From the NCBI GenBank assembly GCA_024195265.1, contig JAJLRJ010000004.1:43243068-43307067 (forward strand): 64,000 nucleotides of DNA. Reading direction: 5' to 3'. Shown piece by piece: positions 24,501 to 39,500 of the stretch. Source of the DNA: Dendrophyllia cribrosa. Taxonomy: Eukaryota; Cnidaria; Anthozoa; Scleractinia; Dendrophylliidae. Positions within the stretch are counted from its first letter, which is position 1; each line of letters begins with the position of its first letter. The notes beneath the pieces were generated by a model. The model was not told the origin of the DNA, did no database searches, and saw only the letters and a program-made list of their open reading frames with translations. A program made the position numbers and the translations under genes.

Positions 24501-27500
24501 TGTATGGATGTGAAGGTACTGATGTCTTCTCTCTACGAAATCACTCTTGATGTTTCAGTTTAGTTTGCTTAAAACTTTACTTCTGATTGCACTCGTATCT
24601 CTATGAAATAGTGATAATGCTGCATTATTCTATTTTACATGTATCTCGCAAGAACATCAGTAATCTCCGCCAGCAATGTCAACTTACAGATTTCTCCGCG
24701 AATCAGTGAAAACAACATTAGGGAAACACATTCACCTTTCAAACGGAATAAAAGTACTTCCGAAAGCTGAGCTTATCACACATTTTGTTACCACCACTAA
24801 CATTAATAAACCATGATTATGTAGAACCAAATTGCAGTGCTGTATCTAGGCGAAAATCTAGGACGAGACGTTGTCCGAGATCTTTCTAATGCTGCGTTTT
24901 CGGCAATTTCCAGAATGTCAAGATTCTCTCGGCATGGAAACCGGCGCTATCCCAGATGCACGCATAACAGCCTCTTCGGAGTGGGATGCGAATCATGCCG
25001 CTGTTCAGGGAAGACTTTACTTTAAGAAAGCTGGAAACAAACAGGGGGCATGGTCAGCTCGCTCAAATGATGTCAACCAATGGCTCCAGGTTGATCTGGG
25101 TAATCAACACACCAAGGTAACTGGTGTAGCAACGCAAGGCAGAAATGGCAACGGTCAATGGGTAACTAAATACAAACTGCAGTACAGTCCCGACGGTGTG
25201 AACTTCTATTACTACAAGGACCATGGACAAAGCGGAACACAGGTGAGATAGTCTTGCCAAAAGATTAACTTTGACAAACCGTTCATTTCCAGGTCTCAAT
25301 AAAAACCAATTTTTGACATAAAAATAGTTAACTTACCGTAAGAGTTTGTGTCCATACAAACTGAAAAAGAACAATAAAACATTCCGGAACTATCCAAACA
25401 TCACAACCGTTTCAATTAATTGCTATCGTCGGCGTCACCTTACAATTGTGATAAATGAAATTTTGCCAAATCTCAATTCTTACATTAAAGTTGTCCTTCC
25501 TTCCTGACTCAGGAGTTTGCTGGAAATACAGACATGGACACTGTGGTTTATCACAAACTAGGCAATGCAATCAGGGCACGTTACATCCGTTTTCGACCAA
25601 CAGCTTGGCACTCTCACATATCAATGAGGGTTGAAGTGTATGGATGTGAAGGTACTGATGTCTTCTCTCTACGAAATCACTCTTGATGTTTCAGTTTAGT
25701 TTGGTTAAAACTTTACTTCTGATTGCACTCGTATCTCTTTGAAATATTGATAATGCTGCATTATTCTATTTTACATGTATCTCGCAAGAACAACAGTAAT
25801 CTCCGCAAGCAATGTCAACTTACAGATTTCTCCGCGAATCAGTGAAAACAACATTAGGGGAACACATTCACCTTTCAAACGGAATAAAAGTACTTCCGAA
25901 AGCTGAGCTTATCACACATTTTGTTACCACCACTAACATTAATAAACCATGATTATGTAGAACCAAATTGCAGTGCTGTATCTAGGCGAAAATCTAGGAC
26001 GAGACGTTGTCCGAGATCTTTCTAATGCTGCGTTTTCGGCAATTTCCAGAATGTCAAGATTCTCTCGGCATGGAAACCGGCGCTATCCCAGATGCACGCA
26101 TAACAGCCTCTTCGGAGTGGGATGCGAATCATGCCGCTGTTCAGGGAAGACTTTACTTTAAGAAAGCTGGAAACAAACAGGGGGCATGGTCAGCTCGCTC
26201 AAATGATGTCAACCAATGGCTCCAGGTTGATCTGGGTAATCAACACACCAAAGTAACTGGTGTAGCAACGCAAGGCAGAAATGGCAACGGTCAATGGGTA
26301 ACTAAATACAAACTGCAGTACAGTCCCGACGGTGTGAACTTCTATTACTACAAGGACCATGGACAAAGCGGAACACAGGTGAGATAGTCTTGCCAAAAGA
26401 TTAACTTTGACAAACCGTTCATTTCCAGGTCTCAATAAAAACCAATTTTTGAGATAAAAAGAGTTAACTTACCGTAAGAGTTTGTGTCCATACAAACTGA
26501 AAAAGAACAATAAAACATTCCGGAACTATCCAAACATCACAACCGTTTCAATTAATTGCTATCGTCGGCGTCACCTTACAATTGTGATAAATGAAATTTT
26601 GCCAAATCTCAATTCTTACATTAAAGTTGTCCTTCCTTCCTGACTCAGGAGTTTGCTGGAAATACAGACATGGACACTGTGGTTTATCACAAACTAGGCA
26701 ATGCAATCAGGGCACGTTACATCCGTTTTCGACCAACAGCTTGGCACTCTCACATATCAATGAGGGTTGAAGTGTATGGATGTGAAGGTACTGATGTCTT
26801 CTCTCTACGAAATCACTCTTGATGTTTCAGTTTAGTTTGGTTAAAACTTTACTTCTGATTGCACTCGTATCTCTATGAAATATTGATAATGCTGCATTAT
26901 TCTATTTTACATGTATCTCGCAAGAACATCAGTAATCTCCGCCAGCAATGTCAACTTACAGATTTCTCCGCGAATCAGTGAAAACAACATTAGGGGAACA
27001 CATTCACCTTTCAAACGGAATAAAAGTACTTCCGAAAGCTGAGCTTATCACACATTTTGTTACCACCACTAACATTAATAAACCATGATTATGTAGAACC
27101 AAATTGCAGTGCTGTATCTAGGCGAAAATCTAGGACGAGACGTTGTCCGAGATCTTTCTAATGCTGCGTTTTCGGCAATTTCCAGAATGTCAAGATTCTC
27201 TCGGCATGGAAACCGGCGCTATCCCAGATGCACGCATAACAGCCTCTTCGGAGTGGGATGCGAATCATGCCGCTGTTCAGGGAAGACTTTACTTTAAGAA
27301 AGCTGGAAACAAACAGGGGGCATGGTCAGCTCGCTCAAATGATGTCAACCAATGGCTCCAGGTTGATCTGGGTAATCAAAACACCAAAGTAACTGGTGTA
27401 GCAACGCAAGGCAGAAATGGCAACGGTCAATGGGTAACTAAATACAAACTGCAATACAGTCCCGACGGTGTGAACTTCTATTACTACAAGGACCATGGAC

Positions 27501-30500
27501 AAAGCGGAACACAGGTGAGATAGTCTTGCCAAAAGATTAACTTTGACAAACCGTTCATTTCCAGGTCTCAATAAAAACCAATTTTTGACATAAAAATAGT
27601 TAACTTACCGTAAGAGTTTGTGTCCATACAAACTGAAAAAGAACAATAAAACATTCCGGAACTATCCAAACATCACAACCGTTTCAATTAATTGCTATCG
27701 TCGGCGTCACCTTACAATTGTGATAAATGAAATTTTGCCAAATCTCAATTCTTACATTAAAGTTGTTCTTCCTTCCTGACTCAGGAGTTCGCTGGAAATA
27801 CAGACATGGACACTGTGGTTTATCACAAACTAGGCAATGCAATCAGGGCACGTTACATCCGTTTTCGACCAACAGCTTGGCACTCTCACATATCAATGAG
27901 GGTTGAAGTGTATGGATGTGAAGGTACTGATGTCTTCTCTCTACGAAATCACTCTTGATGTTTCAGTTTAGTTTGGTTAAAACTTTACTTCTGATTACAC
28001 TCGTATCTCTATGAAATATTGATAATGCTGCATTATTCTATTTTACATGTATCTCGCAAGAACATCAGTAATCTCCGCCAGCAATATCAACTTACAGATT
28101 TCTCCGCGAATCAGTGAAAACAACATTAGGGGAACACATTCACCTTTCAAACGGAATAAAAGTACTTCCGAAAGCTGAGCTTATCACACATTTTGTTACC
28201 ACCACTAACATTAATAAACCATGATTATGTAGAACCAAATTGCAGTGCTGTATCTAGGCGAAAATCTAGGACGAGACGTTGTCCGAGATCTTTCTAATGC
28301 TGCGTTTTCGACAATTTCCAGAATGTCAAGATTCTCTCGGCATGGAAACCGGCGCTATCCCAGATGCACGCATAACAGCCTCTTCGGAGTGGGATGCGAA
28401 TCATGCCGCTGTTCAGGGAAGACTTTACTTTAAGAAAGCTGGAAACAAACAGGGGGCATGGTCAGCTCGCTCAAATGATGTCAACCAATGGCTCCAGGTT
28501 GATCTGGGTAATCAACACACCAAAGTAACTGGTGTAGCAACGCAAGGCAGAAATGGCAACGGTCAATGGGTAACTAAATACAAACTGCAGTACAGTCCCG
28601 ACGGTGTGAACTTCTATTACTACAAGGACCATGGACAAAGCGGAACACAGGTGAGATAGTCTTGCCAAAAGATTAACTTTGACAAACCGTTCATTTCCAG
28701 GTCTCAATAAAAACCAATTTTTGACATAAAAATAGTTAACTTACCGTAAGAGTTTGTGTCCATACAAACTGAAAAAGAACAATAAAACATTCCGGAACTA
28801 TCCAAACATCACAACCGTTTCAATTAATTGCTATCGTCGGCGTCACCTTACAATTGTGATAAATGAAATTTTGCCAAATCTCAATTCTTACATTAAAGTT
28901 GTCCTTCCTTCCTGACTCAGGAGTTTGCTGGAAATACAGACATGGACACTGTGGTTTATCACAAACTAGGCAATGCAATCAGGGCACGTTACATCCGTTT
29001 TCGACCAACAGCTTGGCACTCTCACATATCAATGAGGGTTGAAGTGTATGGATGTGAAGGTACTGATGTCTTCTCTCTACGAAATCACTCTTGATGTTTC
29101 AGTTTAGTTTGGTTAAAACTTTACTTCTGATTGCACTCGTATCTCTTTGAAATATTGATAATGCTGCATTATTCTATTTTACATGTATCTCGCAAGAACA
29201 ACAGTAATCTCCGCAAGCAATGTCAACTTACAGATTTCTCCGCGAATCAGTGAAAACAACATTAGGGGAACACATTCACCTTTCAAACGGAATAAAAGTA
29301 CTTCCGAAAGCTGAGCTTATCACACATTTTGTTACCACCACTAACATTAATAAACCATGATTATGTAGAACCAAATTGCAGTGCTGTATCTAGGCGAAAA
29401 TCTAGGACGAGACGTTGTCCGAGATCTTTCTAATGCTGCGTTTTCGGCAATTTCCAGAATGTCAAGATTCTCTCGGCATGGAAACCGGCGCTATCCCAGA
29501 TGCACGCATAACAGCCTCTTCGGAGTGGGATGCGAATCATGCCGCTGTTCAGGGAAGACTTTACTTTAAGAAAGCTGGAAACAAACAGGGGGCATGGTCA
29601 GCTCGCTCAAATGATGTCAACCAATGGCTCCAGGTTGATCTGGGTAATCAACACAGCAAGGTAACTGGTGTAGCAACGCAAGGCAGAAATGGCAACGGTC
29701 AATGGGTAACTAAATACAAACTGCAGTACAGTCCCGACGGTGTGAACTTCTATTACTACAAGGACCATGGACAAAGCGGAACACAGGTGAGATAGTCTTG
29801 CCAAAAGATTAACTTTGACAAACCGTTCATTTCCAGGTCTCAATAAAAACCAATTTTTGAGATAAAAAGAGTTAACTTACCGTAAGAGTTTGTGTCCATA
29901 CAAACTGAAAAAGAACAATAAAACATTCCGGAACTATCCAAACATCACAACCGTTTCAATTAATTGCTATCGTCGGCGTCACCTTACAATTGTGATAAAT
30001 GAAATTTTGCCAAATCTCAATTCTTACATTAAAGTTGTCCTTCCTTCCTGACTCAGGAGTTTGCTGGAAATACAGACATGGACACTGTGGTTTATCACAA
30101 ACTAGGCAATGCAATCAGGGCACGTTACATCCGTTTTCGACCAACAGCTTGGCACTCTCACATATCAATGAGGGTTGAAGTGTATGGATGTGAAGGTACT
30201 GATGTCTTCTCTCTACGAAATCACTCTTGATGTTTCAGTTTAGTTTGGTTAAAACTTTACTTCTGATTGCAGTCGTATCTGTTTGAAATATTGATAATGC
30301 TGCATTATTCTATTTTACATGTATCTCGCAAGAACAACAGTAATCTCCGCAAGCAATGTCAACTTACAGATTTCTCCGCGAATCAGTGAAAACAACATTA
30401 GGGGAACACATTCACCTTTCAAACGGAATAAAAGTACTTCCGAAAGCTGAGCTTATCACACATTTTGTTACCACCACTAACATTAATAAACCATGATTAT

Positions 30501-33500
30501 GTAGAACCAAATTGCAGTGCTGTATCTAGGCGAAAATCTAGGACGAGACGTTGTCCGAGATCTTTCTAATGCTGCGTTTTCGGCAATTTCCAGAATGTCA
30601 AGATTCTCTCGGCATGGAAAACGGCGCTATCCCAGATGCACGCATAACAGCCTCTTCGGAGTGGGATGCGAATCATGCCGCTGTTCAGGGAAGACTTTAC
30701 TTTAAGAAAGCTGGAAACAAACAGGGGGCATGGTCAGCTCGCTCAAATGATGTCAACCAATGGCTCCAGGTTGATCTGGGTAATCAACACACCAAAGTAA
30801 CTGGTGTAGCAACGCAAGGCAGAAATGGCAACGGTCAATGGGTAACTAAATACAAACTGCAGTACAGTCCCGACGGTGTGAACTTCTATTACTACAAGGA
30901 CCATGGACAAAGCGGAACACAGGTGAGATAGTCTTGCCAAAAGATTAACTTTGACAAACCGTTCATTTCCAGGTCTCAATAAAAACCAATTTTTGACATA
31001 AAAATAGTTAACTTACCGTAAGAGTTTGTGTCCATACAAACTGAAAAAGAACAATAAAACATTCCGGAACTATCCAAACATCACAACCGTTTCAATTAAT
31101 TGCTATCGTCGGCGTCACCTTACAATTGTGATAAATGAAATTTTGCCAAATCTCAATTCTTACATTAAAGTTGTCCTTCCTTCCTGACTCAGGAGTTTGC
31201 TGGAAATACAGACATGGACACTGTGGTTTATCACAAACTAGGCAATGCAATCAGGGCACGTTACATCCGTTTTCGACCAACAGCTTGGCACTCTCACATA
31301 TCAATAAGGGTTGAAGTGTATGGATGTGAAGGTACTGATGTCTTCTCTCTACGAAATCACTCTTGATGTTTCAGTTTAGTTTGGTTAAAACTTTACTTCT
31401 GATTGCACTCGTATCTCTATGAAATATTGATAATGCTGCATTATTCTATTTTACATGTATCTCGCAAGAACATCAGTAATCTCCGCCAGCAATGTCAACT
31501 TACAGATTTCTCCGCGAATCAGTGAAAACAACATTAGGGGAACACATTCACCTTTCAAACGGAATAAAAGTACTTCCGAAAGCTGAGCTTATCACACATT
31601 TTGTTACCACCACTAACATTAATAAACCATGATTATGTAGAACCAAATTGCAGTGCTGTATCTAGGCGAAAATCTAGGACGAGACGTTGTCCGAGATCTT
31701 TCTAATGCTGCGTTTTCGGCAATTTCCAGAATGTCAAGATTCTCTCGGCATGGAAACCGGCGCTATCCCAGATGCACGCATAACAGCCTCTTCGGAGTGG
31801 GATGCGAATCATGCCGCTGTTCAGGGAAGACTTTACTTTAAGAAAGCTGGAAACAAACAGGGGGCATGGTCAGCTCGCTCAAATGATGTCAACCAATGGC
31901 TCCAGGTTGATCTGGGTAATCAACACACCAAAGTAACTGGTGTAGCAACGCAAGGCAGAAATGGCAACGGTCAATGGGTAACTAAATACAAACTGCAGTA
32001 CAGTCCCGACGGTGTGAACTTCTATTACTACAAGGACCATGGACAAAGCGGAACACAGGTGAGATAGTCTTGCCAAAAGATTAACTTTGACAAACCGTTC
32101 ATTTCCAGGTCTCAATAAAAACCAATTTTTGACATAAAAATAGTTAACTTACCGTAAGAGTTTGTGTCCATACAAACTGAAAAAGAACAATAAAACATTC
32201 CGGAACTATCCAAACATCACAACCGTTTCAATTAATTGCTATCGTCGGCGTCACCTTACAATTGTGATAAATGAAATTTTGCCAAATCTCAATTCTTACA
32301 TTAAAGTTGTCCTTCCTTCCTGACTCAGGAGTTTGCTGGAAATACAGACATGGACACTGTGGTTTATCACAAACTAGGCAATGCAATCAGGGCACGTTAC
32401 ATCCGTTTTCGACCAACAGCTTGGCACTCTCACATATCAATGAGGGTTGAAGTGTATGGATGTGAAGGTACTGATGTCTTCTCTCTACGAAATCACTCTT
32501 GATGTTTCAGTTTAGTTTGGTTAAAACTTTACTTCTGATTGCACTCGTATCTCTATGAAATAGTGATAATGCTGCATTATTCTATTTTACATGTATCTCG
32601 CAAGAACATCAGTAATCTCCGCCAGCAATGTCAACTTACAGATTTCTCCGCGAATCAGTGAAAACAACATTAGGGAAACACATTCACCTTTCAAACGGAA
32701 TAAAAGTACTTTTGAAAGCTGAGCTTATCACACATTTTGTTACCACCACTAACATTAATAAACCATGATTATGTAGAACCAAATTGCAGTGCTGTATCTA
32801 GGCGAAAATCTAGGACGAGACGTTGTCCGAGATCTTTCTAATGCTGCGTTTTCGGCAATTTCCAGAATGTCAAGATTCTCTCGGCATGGAAACCGGAGCT
32901 ATCCCAGATGCACGCATAACAGCCTCTTCGGAGTGGGATGCGAATCATGCCGCTGTTCAGGGAAGACTTTACTTTAAGAAAGCTGGAAACAAACAGGGGG
33001 CATGGTCAGCTCGCTCAAATGATGTCAACCAATGGCTCCAGGTTGATCTGGGTAATCAATACACCAAAGTAACTGGTGTAGCAACGCAAGGCAGAAATGG
33101 CAACGGTCAATGGGTAACTAAATACAAACTGCAGTACAGTCCCGACGGTGTGAACTTCTATTACTACAAGGACCATGGACAAAGCGGAACACAGGTGAGA
33201 TAGTCTTGCCAAAAGATTAACTTTGACAAACCGTTCATTTCCAGGTCTCAATAAAAACCAATTTTTGACATAAAAATAGTTAACTTACCGTAAGAGTTTG
33301 TGTCCATACAAACTGAAAAAGAACAATAAAACATTCCGGAACTATCCAAACATCACAACCGTTTCAATTAATTGCTATCGTCGGCGTCACCTTACATTTG
33401 TGAAAAATGAAATTTTGCCAAATCTCAATTCTTACATTAAAGTTGTCCTTCCTTCCTGACTCAGGAGTTTGCTGGAAATACAGACATGGACACTGTGGTT

Positions 33501-36500
33501 TATCACAAACTAGGCAATGCAATCAGGGCACGTTACATCCGTTTTCGACCAACAGCTTGGCACTCTCACATATCAATGAGGGTTGAAGTGTATGGATGTG
33601 AAGGTACTGATGTCTTCTCTCTACGAAATCACTCTTGATGTTTCAGTTTAGTTTGGTTAAAACTTTACTTCTGATTGCACTCGTATCTGTTTGAAATATT
33701 GATAATGCTGCATTATTCTATTTTACATGTATCTCGCAAGAACAACAGTAATCTCCGCAAGCAATGTCAACTTACAGATTTCTCCGCGAATCAGTGAAAA
33801 CAACATTAGGGAAACACATTCACCTTTCAAACGGAATAAAAGTACTTCCGAAAGCTGAGCTTATCACACATTTTGTTACCACCACTAACATTAATAAACC
33901 ATGATTATATAGAACCAAATTGCAGTGCTGTATCTAGGCGAAAATCTAGGACGAGACGTTGTCCGAGATCTTTCTAATGCTGCGTTTTCGGCAATTTCCA
34001 GAATGTCAAGATTCTCTCGGCATGGAAACCGGCGCTATCCCAGATGCACGCATAACAGCCTCTTCGGAGTGGGATGCGAATCATGCCGCTGTTCAGGGAA
34101 GACTTTACTTTAAGAAAGCTGGAAACAAACAGGGGGCATGGTCAGCTCGCTCAAATGATGTCAACCAATGGCTCCAGGTTGATCTGGGTAATCAACACAC
34201 CAAAGTAACTGGTGTAGCAACGCAAGGCAGAAATGGCAACGGTCAATGGGTAACTAAATACAAACTGCAGTACAGTCCCGACGGTGTGAACTTCTATTAC
34301 TACAAGGACCATGGACAAAGCGGAACACAGGTGAGATAGTCTTGCCAAAAGATTAACTTTGACAAACCGTTCATTTCCAGGTCTCAATAAAAACCAATTT
34401 TTGACATAAAAATAGTTAACTTACCGTAAGAGTTTGTGTCCATACAAACTGAAAAAGAACAATAAAACATTCCGGAACTATCCAAACATCACAACCGTTT
34501 CAATTAATTGCTATCGTCGGCGTCACCTTACAATTGTGATAAATGAAATTTTGCCAAATCTCAATTCTTACATTAAAGTTGTCCTTCCTTCCTGACTCAG
34601 GAGTTTGCTGGAAATACAGACATGGACACTGTGGTTTATCACAAACTAGGCAATGCAATCAGGGCACGTTACATCCGTTTTCGACCAACAGCTTGGCACT
34701 CTCACATATCAATGAGGGTTGAAGTGTATGGATGTGAAGGTACTGATGTCTTCTCTCTACGAAATCACTCTTGATGTTTCAGTTTAGTTTGGTTAAAACT
34801 TTACTTCTGATTGCACTCGTATCTGTTTGAAATATTGATAATGCTGCATTATTCTATTTTACATGTATCTCGCAAGAACATCAGTAATCTCCGCAAGCAA
34901 TGTCAACTTACAGATTTCTCCGCGAATCAGTGAAAACAACATAAGGGGAACACATTCACCTTTCAAACGGAATAAAAGTACTTCCGAAAGCTGAGCTTAT
35001 CACACATTTTGTTACCACCACTAACATTAATAAACCATGATTATGTAGAACCAAATTGCAGTGCTGTATCTAGGCGAAAATCTAGGACGAGACGTTGTCC
35101 GAGATCTTTCTAATGCTGCGTTTTCGGCAATTTCCAGAATGTCAAGATTCTCTCGGCATGGAAACCGGCGCTATCCCAGATGCACGCATAACAGCCTCTT
35201 CGGAGTGGGATGCGAATCATGCCGCTGTTCAGGGAAGACTTTACTTTAAGAAAGCTGGAAACAAACAGGGGGCATGGTCAGCTCGCTCAAATGATGTCAA
35301 CCAATGGCTCCAGGTTGATCTGGGTAATCAACACACCAAAGTAACTGGTGTAGCAACGCAAGGCAGAAATGGCAACGGTCAATGGGTAACTAAATACAAA
35401 CTGCAGTACAGTCCCGACGGTGTGAACTTCTATTACTACAAGGACCATGGACAAAGCGGAACACAGGTGAGATAGTCTTGCCAAAAGATTAACTTTGACA
35501 AACCGTTCATTTCCAGGTCTCAATAAAAACCAATTTTTGACATAAAAATAGTTAACTTACCGTAAGAGTTTGTGTCCATACAAACTGAAAAAGAACAATA
35601 AAACATTCCGGAACTATCCAAACATCACAACCGTTTCAATTAATTGCTATCGTCGGCGTCACCTTACAATTGTGATAAATGAAATTTTGCCAAATCTCAA
35701 TTCTTACATTAAAGTTGTCCTTCCTTCCTGACTCAGGAGTTTGCTGGAAATACAGACATGGACACTGTGGTTTATCACAAACTAGGCAATGCAATCAGGG
35801 CACGTTACATCCGTTTTCGACCAACAGCTTGGCACTCTCACATATCAATGAGGGTTGAAGTGTATGGATGTGAAGGTACTGATGTCTTCTCTCTACGAAA
35901 TCACTCTTGATGTTTCAGTTTAGTTTGGTTCAAACTTTACTTCTGATTGCACTCGTATCTCTTTGAAATATTGATAATGCTGCATTATTCTATTTTACAT
36001 GTATCTCGCAAGAACATCAGTAATCTCCGCAAGCAATGTCAACTTACAGATTTCTCCGCGAATCAGTGAAAACAACATTAGGGGAACACATTCACCTTTC
36101 AAACGGAATAAAAGTACTTCCGAAAGCTGAGCTTATCACACATTTTGTTACCACCACTAACATTAATAAACCATGATTATGTAGAACCAAATTGCAGTGC
36201 TGTATCTAGGCGAAAATCTAGGACGAGACGTTGTCCGAGATCTTTCTAATGCTGCGTTTTCGACAATTTCCAGAATGTCAAGATTCTCTCGGCATGGAAA
36301 CCGGCGCTATCCCAGATGCACGCATAACAGCCTCTTCGGAGTGGGATGCGAATCATGCCGCTGTTCAGGGAAGACTTTACTTTAAGAAAGCTGGAAACAA
36401 ACAGGGGGCATGGTCAGCTCGCTCAAATGATGTCAACCAATGGCTCCAGGTTGATCTGGGTAATCAACACACCAAAGTAACTGGTGTAGCAACGCAAGGC

Positions 36501-39500
36501 AGAAATGGCAACGGTCAATGGGTAACTAAATACAAACTGCAGTACAGTCCCGACGGTGTGAACTTCTATTACTACAAGGACCATGGACAAAGCGGAACAC
36601 AGGTGAGATAGTCTTGCCAAAAGATTAACTTTGACAAACCGTTCATTTCCAGGTCTCAATAAAAACCAATTTTTGACATAAAAATAGTTAACTTACCGTA
36701 AGAGTTTGTGTCCATACAAACTGAAAAAGAACAATAAAACATTCCGGAACTATCCAAACATCACAACCGTTTCAATTAATTGCTATCGTCGGCGTCACCT
36801 TACAATTGTGATAAATGAAATTTTGCCAAATCTCAATTCTTACATTAAAGTTGTCCTTCCTTCCTGACTCAGGAGTTTGCTGGAAATACAGACATGGACA
36901 CTGTGGTTTATCACAAACTAGGCAATGCAATCAGGGCACGTTACATCCGTTTTCGACCAACAGCTTGGCACTCTCACATATCAATAAGGGTTGAAGTGTA
37001 TGGATGTGAAGGTACTGATGTCTTCTCTCTACGAAATCACTCTTGATGTTTCAGTTTAGTTTGGTTAAAACTTTACTTCTGATTGCACTCGTATCTCTAT
37101 GAAATATTGATAATGCTGCATTATTCTATTTTACATGTATCTCGCAAGAACATCAGTAATCTCCGCCAGCAATGTCAACTTACAGATTTCTCCGCGAATC
37201 AGTGAAAACAACATTAGGGGAACACATTCACCTTTCAAACGGAATAAAAGTACTTCCGAAAGCTGAGCTTATCACACATTTTGTTACCACCACTAACATT
37301 AATAAACCATGATTATGTAGAACCAAATTGCAGTGCTGTATCTAGGCGAAAATCTAGGACGAGACGTTGTCCGAGATCTTTCTAATGCTGCGTTTTCGGC
37401 AATTTCCAGAATGTCAAGATTCTCTCGGCATGGAAACCGGCGCTATCCCAGATGCACGCATAACAGCCTCTTCGGAGTGGGATGCGAATCATGCCGCTGT
37501 TCAGGGAAGACTTTACTTTAAGAAAGCTGGAAACAAACAGGGGGCATGGTCAGCTCGCTCAAATGATGTCAACCAATGGCTCCAGGTTGATCTGGGTAAT
37601 CAACACAGCAAGGTAACTGGTGTAGCAACGCAAGGCAGAAATGGCAACGGTCAATGGGTAACTAAATACAAACTGCAGTACAGTCCCGACGGTGTGAACT
37701 TCTATTACTACAAGGACCATGGACAAAGCGGAACACAGGTGAGATAGTCTTGCCAAAAGATTAACTTTGACAAACCGTTCATTTCCAGGTCTCAATAAAA
37801 ACCAATTTTTGAGATAAAAAGAGTTAACTTACCGTAAGAGTTTGTGTCCATACAAACTGAAAAAGAACAATAAAACATTCCGGAACTATCCAAACATCAC
37901 AACCGTTTCAATTAATTGCTATCGTCGGCGTCACCTTACAATTGTGATAAATGAAATTTTGCCAAATCTCAATTCTTACATTAAAGTTGTCCTTCCTTCC
38001 TGACTCAGGAGTTTGCTGGAAATACAGACATGGACACTGTGGTTTATCACAAACTAGGCAATGCAATCAGGGCACGTTACATCCGTTTTCGACCAACAGC
38101 TTGGCACTCTCACATATCAATGAGGGTTGAAGTGTATGGATGTGAAGGTACTGATGTCTTCTCTCTACGAAATCACTCTTGATGTTTCAGTTTAGTTTGG
38201 TTAAAACTTTACTTCTGATTGCAGTCGTATCTGTTTGAAATATTGATAATGCTGCATTATTCTATTTTACATGTATCTCGCAAGAACAACAGTAATCTCC
38301 GCAAGCAATGTCAACTTACAGATTTCTCCGCGAATCAGTGAAAACAACATTAGGGGAACACATTCACCTTTCAAACGGAATAAAAGTACTTCCGAAAGCT
38401 GAGCTTATCACACATTTTGTTACCACCACTAACATTAATAAACCATGATTATGTAGAACCAAATTGCAGTGCTGTATCTAGGCGAAAATCTAGGACGAGA
38501 CGTTGTCCGAGATCTTTCTAATGCTGCGTTTTCGGCAATTTCCAGAATGTCAAGATTCTCTCGGCATGGAAAACGGCGCTATCCCAGATGCACGCATAAC
38601 AGCCTCTTCGGAGTGGGATGCGAATCATGCCGCTGTTCAGGGAAGACTTTACTTTAAGAAAGCTGGAAACAAACAGGGGGCATGGTCAGCTCGCTCAAAT
38701 GATGTCAACCAATGGCTCCAGGTTGATCTGGGTAATCAACACACCAAAGTAACTGGTGTAGCAACGCAAGGCAGAAATGGCAACGGTCAATGGGTAACTA
38801 AATACAAACTGCAGTACAGTCCCGACGGTGTGAACTTCTATTACTACAAGGACCATGGACAAAGCGGAACACAGGTGAGATAGTCTTGCCAAAAGATTAA
38901 CTTTGACAAACCGTTCATTTCCAGGTCTCAATAAAAACCAATTTTTGACATAAAAATAGTTAACTTACCGTAAGAGTTTGTGTCCATACAAACTGAAAAA
39001 GAACAATAAAACATTCCGGAACTATCCAAACATCACAACCGTTTCAATTAATTGCTATCGTCGGCGTCACCTTACAATTGTGATAAATGAAATTTTGCCA
39101 AATCTCAATTCTTACATTAAAGTTGTCCTTCCTTCCTGACTCAGGAGTTTGCTGGAAATACAGACATGGACACTGTGGTTTATCACAAACTAGGCAATGC
39201 AATCAGGGCACGTTACATCCGTTTTCGACCAACAGCTTGGCACTCTCACATATCAATAAGGGTTGAAGTGTATGGATGTGAAGGTACTGATGTCTTCTCT
39301 CTACGAAATCACTCTTGATGTTTCAGTTTAGTTTGGTTAAAACTTTACTTCTGATTGCACTCGTATCTCTATGAAATATTGATAATGCTGCATTATTCTA
39401 TTTTACATGTATCTCGCAAGAACATCAGTAATCTCCGCCAGCAATGTCAACTTACAGATTTCTCCGCGAATCAGTGAAAACAACATTAGGGGAACACATT